Positions 1 to 4,363 of a stretch of 5,045 bases of DNA are shown here, piece after piece. The notes below the pieces were generated by a model. It ran no database searches. It saw only the letters and a list, made by a program, of their open reading frames with translations, and was not told where the DNA came from. The stretch spans positions 1 to 5,045 of the forward strand of contig JAGQGA010000432.1 of NCBI GenBank assembly GCA_020432595.1, written 5' to 3'. Source of the DNA: Anaerolineales bacterium (GTDB lineage: Bacteria > Chloroflexota > Anaerolineae > Promineifilales > Promineifilaceae). The first letter of the stretch is position 1. Every line of letters begins with the position of its first letter. The position numbers and the translations under genes were made by a program.

Positions 1-249
1 GTTAATCAACCCCAGCCCACCAAACGACCCCCTACTACCACCTTAGCCCCCGTCAAACCAACTCCCATAGCCACGCAAAACCACCACCTTTCTAACTGGA
101 TCATCGGTGGGCTGTTGACACTAATTGTTATTCTGGCTCTGATTCGCTTTGCCGGGGCACTGGTGTTCCGCTTTTTTGTTCCAGCCTTGCTGGTGGGGGT
201 TATTCTATATCTGGTGTTTCAACTGGGGCGGCAGCAGCGTTGGTGGTAG
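1..249 (+). CDS. C-terminal fragment of an unknown membrane protein (5' end outside window)
   Basis: Frame 1 is open from the first base to a TAG at 247-249, giving 82 residues with no start codon, so the gene begins upstream of the window. The first ~30 visible residues are rich in Pro and Thr and look like a flexible linker. They are followed by two hydrophobic stretches (about residues 34-52 and 55-75) separated by a short basic turn (Arg-Phe), and the protein ends in a basic, Trp-rich tail (GRQQRWW). This reads as a linker followed by a C-terminal membrane hairpin. I do not recognise the family. The last 50 bases overlap the 3' end of scpA on the other strand (200-249), which leaves no room for a terminator between the two. 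The hydrophobic pattern and clean end make a real gene more likely than a chance open frame. Confidence 0.6.
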   Translation, partial: VNQPQPTKRPPTTTLAPVKPTPIATQNHHLSNWIIGGLLTLIVILALIRFAGALVFRFFVPALLVGVILYLVFQLGRQQRWW

Positions 250-973
250 TTGCGGCGGCTTTACGAAGTTCGATGGGGCCAAACATTTCCGTTTGATTGG
301 CAACTAGTTCCCGCCGCTTGATGAGTTCCAGCATCGCCAGCAGCGTCACCGATATTTCCACCCGGTCGGGGTGCCGACTTAGCACATCTTGAAACAAAAA
401 GCTGGTTTGGCGCGTCAACTGGTAGCGAATGCGCTTAAGCTGGTCTTCGATGGTGATGCGGCGCGGCTGGACAATGGCAACGCTCTCTTCCATGTTTTCG
501 GCGCGGGCAAGGATGTCACGAACGGCCGTTAACAGCGTCTCCACCGACACCCCACTCAAATCCAGCCGACTTTCCAGCTTTGGCGGCGGTGCCACCCGCA
601 AGTACGTCCGCAGCCCCGCCTCTTGCCGTTGCTGAAACCATGCCGCCGCCTGCTTAAAGCGGCGGTACTGCTTCAACTGCCTGATCAGCGCCTCGGCCGG
701 GTCTTCCTCTTCCTCATCCTCCCGCTCCGTCGGAATTTGCGGCAGCAGGGCGCGGCTTTTAATTTGCGCCAGCCGCGCCCCAATGACGATAAAATCAATC
801 AGTTGCTCCACCCGATTCCCCTTCATCTGCTCCACCTGCTGCAAATATTGCCCCGTCACCTGCATCAGCGAAATGGAGGTGATGTCAAGCTCCTGCCGGT
901 CAATCAGGTGCAGCAGCAGGTCGAGCGGGCCAGCAAAGGCGGGAACCTCAATTTGGTAGGCCGAAGCGGTCAT
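200..973 (-). CDS. scpA: Segregation and condensation protein A (kleisin subunit of SMC-ScpAB)
   Basis: This is the kleisin that bridges the two heads of the SMC dimer in the bacterial condensin SMC-ScpAB, which compacts and helps segregate the chromosome in the cytoplasm. The 257 residues match the family's usual length. The N-terminal helical domain carries the ScpA signature FAGPLDLLLHLI..ELDI at residues 13-31, which contacts the SMC neck. A very acidic linker follows at about 84-92 (EREDEEEEDP). The C-terminal winged-helix domain (about 170-237, with VTLLAMLELIKR and FGPIEL) is the part that binds the SMC cap. Residues 239-257 are an Ala/Thr-rich tail outside the fold. The start ATG (971-973) overlaps the glycosyltransferase stop as ATGA, and a GAGGA Shine-Dalgarno lies at 979-983, five bases away. 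scpB, often the next gene in other bacteria, is not downstream here. One AACGGCCGTT copy encodes Thr149-Val151. Confidence 0.96.
   Translation of the reverse strand: MTASAYQIEVPAFAGPLDLLLHLIDRQELDITSISLMQVTGQYLQQVEQMKGNRVEQLIDFIVIGARLAQIKSRALLPQIPTEREDEEEEDPAEALIRQLKQYRRFKQAAAWFQQRQEAGLRTYLRVAPPPKLESRLDLSGVSVETLLTAVRDILARAENMEESVAIVQPRRITIEDQLKRIRYQLTRQTSFLFQDVLSRHPDRVEISVTLLAMLELIKRRELVANQTEMFGPIELRKAAATTTNAAAAPVETPDIE
521..530. repeat. AACGGCCGTT palindrome, copy 1
   Basis: An exact 10-bp palindrome, not extended by its flanks. It lies inside scpA and is read in the Thr-Ala-Val frame (residues 149-151), between the linker and the winged-helix domain. Confidence 0.85.
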
Positions 974-2598
974 GATTTTCCTCGTGGCTGCATGATGCAG
1001 TAAACAAAGCCGTTCATCTGCACCAGTTCGGTGGTGGTATAATTTTGGCCGATAGCATCCAGCACCGGCGGCGGGTAAAACTGCGCCCGCAGCACCACCG
1101 TGTCAAACGCTTGGGCGTTGAGCATCGCCAGCATTTCCGTCAGGTCAACGGCATTGTTGTTGTAGAGGTTGAGCAACTGCGTCGGGTTCGTCACCACGTC
1201 GCGGCCAAGGTAGAGGTTGAAGCCAGCATCTTCGCTAAAAGCGGCCGTCTTGCCCTGGGCAATGCGGTTGGCAATGGTGATCCCGGCGGCGGTGTCGGCG
1301 GCGGTGGGGGGGCGACCCAGCAGCGACACCCCGGCGGAGTCTACGTAGGGGATGCGCTCCGGCTCACGCGGGGCAGAGCAGGAGGTTTGCGGGGCAATAA
1401 ACACCTCGGTCGGTTTGCCCAGGGCGCGGGCAACGGCCGTTAAGGCGGGCGTGTGCGTGGGCATGTGGAAAACCAGATTGGCCTGAATGAGAAAGAGGAG
1501 GGAAATGGCGGTGGAAACGGCCGTTTGCCATTGCCACCCCCGTTTTTCCGCCCAGCTCAGCAGACGGCTAAAGGCCAGCCCGGTAAGAATGCAGCTTGCT
1601 GCAATGGCCGTGGCGAAATAGGATTCGCCCGCCCCCCATTTACCGGCCGTGACGCTGTTGAGCGTGGCGACGACAAACCAGACGGTGTAGGCGGAGAGGC
1701 GTTCAAAATAGAGTTGGTAGATGGCGTAACAAACGGCCGTTAGCGTTAGCACCGCGTGCAGCCCAAACCATTGCCGAAACAGCCCCTGCGCCTGCCCCGG
1801 CACAAACGGGTTGATGTTGGCGGTGATGGTGTTGAGCAGCCATTCGCCGTTGGTAGCCACGTTGATCCACAAAAAGATGAGGCCGGTGACGGCGGCAAAC
1901 GGCACGGCCCACACCACCGATCGCTTGGGTTGGCGCAAAAAGAGAAAGAGAAAGACGGCGGCAACGGTGGCGTAGGCGAGCTGCTTCGTGTAACCAGCAA
2001 AAAGGAGCAGGAGGAGGACGAGGAGAAAACGGCCGTTTTCCCTCTTTCCCGTTTCTTCCTCCCGCGCCACTGTCACCGTCAGCCAAACAACCGCCAGCGT
2101 TTCAAACATCACCATAAACATGTGCTGCCGAAACAGGGGGCCAACGTGGTAGACGTAGTTGGAAGCCAAAAAGGCCAGGCCAGCCAGCAGCGAAATCCAC
2201 CACTTTTTGCCCTCGCGTTGCACCCCATAGCCAATGGCCGCCGCCGTGATGAGCGTTCCCAGCCAGGAAACCAGCCGCCCTGTCCAATATTTGGGCCCAA
2301 ACAGCCACACCAGCGGCACAATAACGACGTGAAACAGGGGCGGGTAGTTAGAGGAGTAAAACGGGTACACATCGTTGTCGCGGTACGGCCAGTCGCCGTG
2401 GCTAAAAAACACCGTGTCCATCAGCTCAAACCCTTCGCCCTGGTCGTAATCGAAAGGAAACCGGAACAGGTTGAAGGCGTAGATGGCGTAGACGATGAAG
2501 TAGCCAATGAAGGCGGCCAGGGCGAGACCGATGAGGAGGCGGGTGAGCCAGGTGAGGGGAGCAGGGGAGCGAGGGGGCAGGGGGGCAGGGGAGATCAT
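970..2598 (-). CDS. GT-C-fold membrane glycosyltransferase, ArnT/PMT (GT39)-like
   Basis: A 542-residue polytopic membrane protein. It probably transfers a sugar from a polyprenyl-phosphate donor to an envelope acceptor outside the membrane. After a proline-rich start come about 11-12 hydrophobic segments (roughly 18-40, 88-101, 108-126, 134-149, 160-177, 191-222 as two, 227-245, 279-297, 302-317, 325-345, 357-376). The C-terminal ~160 residues are soluble. The first outer loop has DYDQGEGF at 50-57, with acidic residues placed like the GT-C catalytic Asp, then WPYRDNDVYP and NYPPL (84-88), a pattern common in GT39-like proteins. Donor and acceptor cannot be told from sequence. I chose the ATG at 2596-2598 because it overlaps the stop of the upstream gene (TAATG). 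A frame open to 2910 would add 104 residues lacking membrane character and covering that gene. The stop overlaps scpA as ATGA. Four AACGGCCGTT copies lie inside. Confidence 0.85.
   Translation of the reverse strand: MISPAPLPPRSPAPLTWLTRLLIGLALAAFIGYFIVYAIYAFNLFRFPFDYDQGEGFELMDTVFFSHGDWPYRDNDVYPFYSSNYPPLFHVVIVPLVWLFGPKYWTGRLVSWLGTLITAAAIGYGVQREGKKWWISLLAGLAFLASNYVYHVGPLFRQHMFMVMFETLAVVWLTVTVAREEETGKRENGRFLLVLLLLLFAGYTKQLAYATVAAVFLFLFLRQPKRSVVWAVPFAAVTGLIFLWINVATNGEWLLNTITANINPFVPGQAQGLFRQWFGLHAVLTLTAVCYAIYQLYFERLSAYTVWFVVATLNSVTAGKWGAGESYFATAIAASCILTGLAFSRLLSWAEKRGWQWQTAVSTAISLLFLIQANLVFHMPTHTPALTAVARALGKPTEVFIAPQTSCSAPREPERIPYVDSAGVSLLGRPPTAADTAAGITIANRIAQGKTAAFSEDAGFNLYLGRDVVTNPTQLLNLYNNNAVDLTEMLAMLNAQAFDTVVLRAQFYPPPVLDAIGQNYTTTELVQMNGFVYCIMQPRGKS
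1432..1441. repeat. AACGGCCGTT palindrome, copy 2
   Basis: An exact 10-bp copy in the glycosyltransferase gene. It is read as Thr387-Ala-Val389, just after the last hydrophobic segment, and lies 84 bp from copy 3, the closest pair in the window. Confidence 0.85.
1515..1526. repeat. AACGGCCGTT palindrome, copy 3 (12 bp with flanks)
   Basis: The decamer at 1516-1525 extends to a 12-bp perfect palindrome (A...T). It is read as Thr359-Ala-Val361 at the start of the last membrane segment of the glycosyltransferase. Confidence 0.85.
1732..1741. repeat. AACGGCCGTT palindrome, copy 4
   Basis: An exact 10-bp copy, read as Thr287-Ala-Val289 inside a membrane segment of the glycosyltransferase, 216 bp from copy 3 and in the same codon phase. 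Confidence 0.85.
2025..2040. repeat. AACGGCCGTT palindrome, copy 5 (16 bp with flanks)
   Basis: The longest perfect version in the window: the decamer at 2028-2037 extends to a 16-bp palindrome. It is read in a different codon phase as Asn188-Gly-Arg190, in a charged loop between two membrane segments of the glycosyltransferase. Confidence 0.85.
2555..2594. repeat. 8-bp tandem repeat, G-rich on + strand (about AGGGGAGC x5)
   Basis: Five consecutive octamers are visible: AGGGGAGC at 2555 and 2563, GAGGGGGC at 2571, AGGGGGGC at 2579 and AGGGGAGA at 2587. They reach to within two bases of the glycosyltransferase start codon and encode its N-terminal SPAPLPPRSPAPL. The five G-runs of four to six bases on the plus strand (template for this gene) could form a G-quadruplex. 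That is inferred from the pattern only. Confidence 0.75.
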
Positions 2599-2792
2599 TA
2601 GGCGGGGTTGTCTCCGAGTGGCAGGAGGGTGAGGCCGAGGAGGGTGATGAAGCCAGCGGCGAGCAAAGCCAGCTTCTGAGCTGGCCCAATGCCGTTGAAC
2701 TGCCCGGCTCCGAGCAAATCTATGGCGAAGAGGGCAATAACGGCCGTTATGCCCGCGCCAATAAAGAGATAACCTAGCTGTCGTTTTGTCAT
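2598..2792 (-). CDS. Small two-helix membrane protein of unknown function
   Basis: A 64-residue protein with a short basic N-terminus (MTKRQ) and two hydrophobic helices at about residues 7-27 and 41-57. They are joined by a Gly-rich loop (GAGQFNGIGPAQK), and the tail is short and polar. The two-positive start and the loop suggest a membrane hairpin, but topology is not certain. I recognise no named family. It is the first gene of the operon: its TAA (2598-2600) overlaps the next ATG by one base, which argues that it is real and translated together with the glycosyltransferase. A weak GGAA Shine-Dalgarno lies at 2798-2801, five bases before the ATG at 2790-2792. A role as accessory or regulator of the glycosyltransferase is possible but is inferred only from the coupling. 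An extended AACGGCCGTT copy encodes Thr16-Ala-Val18 in helix 1. Confidence 0.8.
   Translation of the reverse strand: MTKRQLGYLFIGAGITAVIALFAIDLLGAGQFNGIGPAQKLALLAAGFITLLGLTLLPLGDNPA
2737..2750. repeat. AACGGCCGTT palindrome, copy 6 (14 bp with flanks)
   Basis: The decamer at 2739-2748 extends to a 14-bp perfect palindrome. GGGC at 2732-2735 and GCCC at 2751-2754 pair further out, interrupted by a single unpaired A at 2736. It lies in the small membrane protein gene and is read as Thr-Ala-Val. Confidence 0.85.
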
Positions 2793-2809
2793 AATGTTTC
2801 CAGCAGGTA

Positions 2810-2838
2810 ATTATCCTTCTGAATGGGGTGCGGGGCAA
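2810..2838 (-). promoter_or_regulatory. Candidate sigma70-type promoter of the membrane protein-glycosyltransferase-scpA operon
   Basis: Read on the minus strand, TTGCCC (2838-2833) and GATAAT (2815-2810) are separated by 17 bases, matching 4/6 and 5/6 of the consensus hexamers. The -35 box runs into palindrome copy 7. Transcription would start about ten bases before the ATG, leaving a very short leader, which makes this the weaker of the two promoter calls. Confidence 0.3.
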
Positions 2839-2849
2839 ACGGCCGTTTG
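2836..2849. repeat. AACGGCCGTT palindrome, copy 7 (14 bp, intergenic)
   Basis: The only non-coding copy. The decamer at 2838-2847 extends to a 14-bp perfect palindrome (C...G). It sits between the two divergent transcription units, touching the minus-strand -35 candidate and abutting the inverted repeat that starts at 2850. Confidence 0.85.
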
Positions 2850-2870
2850 TTGGCAAAGTTTGTTTGCCAA
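2850..2870. promoter_or_regulatory. Perfect inverted repeat TTGGCAAA-N5-TTTGCCAA, candidate operator
   Basis: Two perfect 8-bp arms (2850-2857 and 2863-2870) surround GTTTG. The right arm contains the -35 box proposed for the cupin promoter, so a dimeric regulator bound here could block that promoter. No regulator gene lies in the window. A plain DNA or RNA hairpin is the alternative. Confidence 0.4.
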
Positions 2871-2892
2871 ACCCACCCACTTGTTTGATAAT
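2864..2892 (+). promoter_or_regulatory. Candidate sigma70-type promoter of the cupin gene
   Basis: TTGCCA (2864-2869) and GATAAT (2887-2892) lie 17 bases apart, each matching 5/6 of the consensus hexamer. Transcription would start near 2899, giving a leader of about 97 bases that includes the 10-bp tandem repeat and ends in a good Shine-Dalgarno. Confidence 0.45.
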
Positions 2893-2946
2893 GCTGCCCA
2901 TGTAGTGCAATAAGGGTACAAAGGCAGCGTGGCGACCAGAGGTTTA

Positions 2947-2976
2947 TCCGTGTTCGTCCGTGTTTGTCCGTGTCCC
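2947..2976. repeat. 10-bp tandem repeat (TCCGTGTTYG x3) upstream of the cupin gene
   Basis: Three consecutive decamers: TCCGTGTTCG, TCCGTGTTTG and TCCGTGTCCC. The last is degenerate. They lie in the predicted leader, ending seven bases before the Shine-Dalgarno. From memory, similar TCCGTGTT-type decamer arrays recur between genes in several bacterial phyla. Confidence 0.7.
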
Positions 2977-2983
2977 ATTTTCT

Positions 2984-2989
2984 AGGAGA
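2984..2989 (+). promoter_or_regulatory. Shine-Dalgarno AGGAGA deciding the cupin start
   Basis: AGGAGA lies six bases before the ATG at 2996-2998. It supports that start over the in-frame GTG at 2960, which lies within the tandem repeat and has no such site. Confidence 0.75.
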
Positions 2990-2995
2990 TCGAAA

Positions 2996-3436
2996 ATGGC
3001 TGTGAAAGAGATTGATTTGAAAGAGTATGTAGAGTTTGCCGACGGCATTTCTGTTGTTCGCGGTGGTGGCCCCGAGATTCGCGGCTGGAATAATATCCGC
3101 TACAAAATTGGGTTGTCGGGCAAAAATGTCGGATCACAAAATTTGTCCATGAATGTGGCGCAGGTGCCGGTTGGGGGGATTGCCTATGCCCACATTCACG
3201 ATGGCTTTGAAGTGATGCTGTTTATTTTGCAGGGGAAAGTGCGCCACGAATATGGGGATGGGTTAAAGCAATCCATTGAAAACGAGGCGGGTGACTTTAT
3301 TTACATTGAGCCGGGCGTGCCGCATGAGGTGTTCAACATTGGCGACGAGCCGGTGATTGCCGTGGTGGCGCGTTCGGCGGCGGATGAGTGGGATAAGATT
3401 GTGGATTATCCTTCGAAGTATCGGCCGGTTCAGTAA
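2996..3436 (+). CDS. Small single-domain cupin protein (metal-binding type)
   Basis: A 146-residue soluble protein with one cupin barrel, a usual length for stand-alone cupins. Motif 1 is at about 60-80, with the metal-ligand pattern H66-x-H68 and E72 followed by LQG. Motif 2 is at 99-114 (G99, P106, G107, H110, N114). The full 3-His/1-Glu set is present, so it can probably hold a divalent metal. Such proteins range from dioxygenases and isomerases to sugar-binding or sensing proteins, and the substrate cannot be told here. The rest is acidic and has no signal peptide or membrane segment. The start is fixed by a strong Shine-Dalgarno. It is followed, 78 bases after its stop, by a hydrolase gene on the same strand. 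Co-transcription is plausible, but the gap is filled by a fold-back repeat. Confidence 0.88.
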   Translation: MAVKEIDLKEYVEFADGISVVRGGGPEIRGWNNIRYKIGLSGKNVGSQNLSMNVAQVPVGGIAYAHIHDGFEVMLFILQGKVRHEYGDGLKQSIENEAGDFIYIEPGVPHEVFNIGDEPVIAVVARSAADEWDKIVDYPSKYRPVQ

Positions 3437-3440
3437 ACGG

Positions 3441-3508
3441 TAATCAGTAACCAGTAATCAGTAATCGGTAATCAGTACTGGTCACTGATAACCGATTACT
3501 GATTACTA
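3441..3508. repeat. 7-bp tandem repeat (TAATCAG-type) arranged as a large inverted repeat
   Basis: Five tandem heptamers run from 3441 to 3475 (TAATCAG, TAACCAG, TAATCAG, TAATCGG, TAATCAG). Four more follow on the opposite strand (3505 back to 3478: TAATCAG, TAATCGG, TTATCAG, TGACCAG). The result is a hairpin with 24-base arms, 3453-3476 and 3484-3507, one mismatch and a 7-base loop. It begins four bases after the cupin stop and ends seven bases before the hydrolase ATG, filling the whole gap. It has no T-run on the plus-strand exit side, so it is not a typical intrinsic terminator. It may stabilise the upstream mRNA end or be a small repeat element. Confidence 0.85.
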
Positions 3509-3514
3509 AAAAAT

Positions 3515-4333
3515 ATGACCTCTCTTCTGACTTCCCAAGACTTGGTTGCTTATCCGACTGTGGCGGCTGACCATCGGCTGCCGTATGGGGATAATGAATT
3601 TCAATTTGCGGATTTGTATTTACCGGCGGGGGATGGGCCGCACCCGGTGGTGCTGCTGGTTCACGGCGGCTGCTGGATGGCAGAGTATAGCTTAGAACAT
3701 TTGGGGTTGATGTGTGATGCGCTGCGGCAAAGGGGAACGGCCGTTTACTCCCTTGAATATCGGCGTATTGGCAACGGCGGTGGCTGGCCCCACACCATGC
3801 TCGATGTGGCCGCCGGTGCCGACCATTTGCGTCAGATCGCACCGCAATTTAACCTTGATTTGTCGCGGGTGGTGGCGGCGGGGCATTCGGCCGGCGGACA
3901 TTTGGTGCTGTGGCTGGCGGCGCGTCATCAGTTGCCAGAAAGCAGCGAACTCTACACGCCCAACCCGCTGCCGCTGCGTGGCGTGGCCTCGCTGGCTGGG
4001 GTTGCCAACCTCATTCGCGCCCATCAATGGCCTATTTGCGATGATTCCCCTAGTTTGCTGGTGGGCGGTTTACCTAATGAGGTGATGGAACGTTACCAGC
4101 AGGCGTCGCCCAGTGCCCTGCTCCCGCTGGGCGTGTGCCAGATGTTGATCAATGGGGTGCTTGACCCGATTGTGCCGCTGGCCTTTGTTCAGGAGTATGA
4201 GGCGGCGGCGCGAGCCAGTGGCGACACGGTGGACATAGTCAATTTGCCGGATGTCGGGCATTTTGAGATGGTGATTCCAGAAACGGCCGTTTTCCCCACC
4301 GTAGCTGAAGCGATTCTGCGTTTGCTGGCTTAA
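3515..4333 (+). CDS. Alpha/beta hydrolase, BD-FAE / kynurenine-formamidase-like esterase
   Basis: A 272-residue cytoplasmic serine hydrolase without a signal peptide. HGGCW at 50-54 forms the oxyanion-hole motif. GHSAGG at 123-128 is the nucleophile elbow with Ser125. The likely remaining triad members are Asp217 (NGVLDPIVP) and His249 (VGHFEMV). The HGGxW plus GHSAGGHL combination is typical of the bacterial esterase/formamidase group related to arylformamidases, so it probably hydrolyses a small ester or amide. The true substrate is unknown, and no other tryptophan-degradation gene is nearby. The ATG at 3515 is the only ATG placed to keep the whole fold, but it has no Shine-Dalgarno because the fold-back repeat reaches almost to it. 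It ends 30 bases from the convergent nei gene. Two AACGGCCGTT copies encode Thr75-Ala-Val and Thr257-Ala-Val. Confidence 0.88.
   Translation: MTSLLTSQDLVAYPTVAADHRLPYGDNEFQFADLYLPAGDGPHPVVLLVHGGCWMAEYSLEHLGLMCDALRQRGTAVYSLEYRRIGNGGGWPHTMLDVAAGADHLRQIAPQFNLDLSRVVAAGHSAGGHLVLWLAARHQLPESSELYTPNPLPLRGVASLAGVANLIRAHQWPICDDSPSLLVGGLPNEVMERYQQASPSALLPLGVCQMLINGVLDPIVPLAFVQEYEAAARASGDTVDIVNLPDVGHFEMVIPETAVFPTVAEAILRLLA
3736..3745. repeat. AACGGCCGTT palindrome, copy 8
   Basis: An exact 10-bp copy in the hydrolase gene. It is read as Thr75-Ala-Val77 at the beta-strand after the oxyanion-hole motif, a place where small and beta-branched residues are normal. Confidence 0.85.
4281..4292. repeat. AACGGCCGTT palindrome, copy 9 (12 bp with flanks)
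   Basis: The decamer at 4282-4291 extends to a 12-bp palindrome. It lies near the 3' end of the hydrolase gene and is read as Thr257-Ala-Val259, shortly after the catalytic His. Confidence 0.85.
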
Positions 4334-4363
4334 AAACTGGCTCCAAGTCTCGCGCCAAAGCTA

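Noticed and set aside
1242..1649. Two further CGGCCG sites (1242-1247, 1644-1649) as palindrome copies
   Set aside because: Their flanks break the symmetry (GCGGCCGT, CCGGCCGT), so they are at best decayed copies and were not counted.
1756..2601. Long plus-strand frame (281 residues) opposite the glycosyltransferase gene
   Set aside because: It is a shadow of the antisense strand: its product is a low-complexity mix of Gln, Arg, His, Lys and Gly with no recognisable domain, and the opposite frame encodes a convincing membrane enzyme.
2599..2910. A 104-residue N-terminal extension of the glycosyltransferase frame beginning at 2910
   Set aside because: It lies over the small membrane protein gene and the operon promoter region, is rich in Arg/His/Pro with no membrane character, and the TAATG junction at 2596-2600 gives a far better start.
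2960..2995. GTG start 12 codons upstream of the cupin ATG
   Set aside because: It lies inside the 10-bp tandem repeat, has no Shine-Dalgarno, and would make the real Shine-Dalgarno part of the coding sequence.
3453..3508. Intrinsic terminator after the cupin gene
   Set aside because: The stem is long, but on the plus strand it is followed by A residues rather than a T-run, and the minus-strand exit side also lacks a T-run.
3441..3508. CRISPR-like array
   Set aside because: The units are 7 bp and contiguous with no spacers, and no cas gene is present.
3444..3842. Minus-strand frame over the repeat and the hydrolase start
   Set aside because: It translates the heptamer repeat and antisense of a well-supported hydrolase. 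The product is Pro/Ser/Arg-rich with no domain.
4334..4363. Shared terminator between the convergent hydrolase and nei genes
   Set aside because: Only four-base pairings (TGGC/GCCA, GCTT/AAGC) with an unbalanced loop are visible, which is too weak to call.
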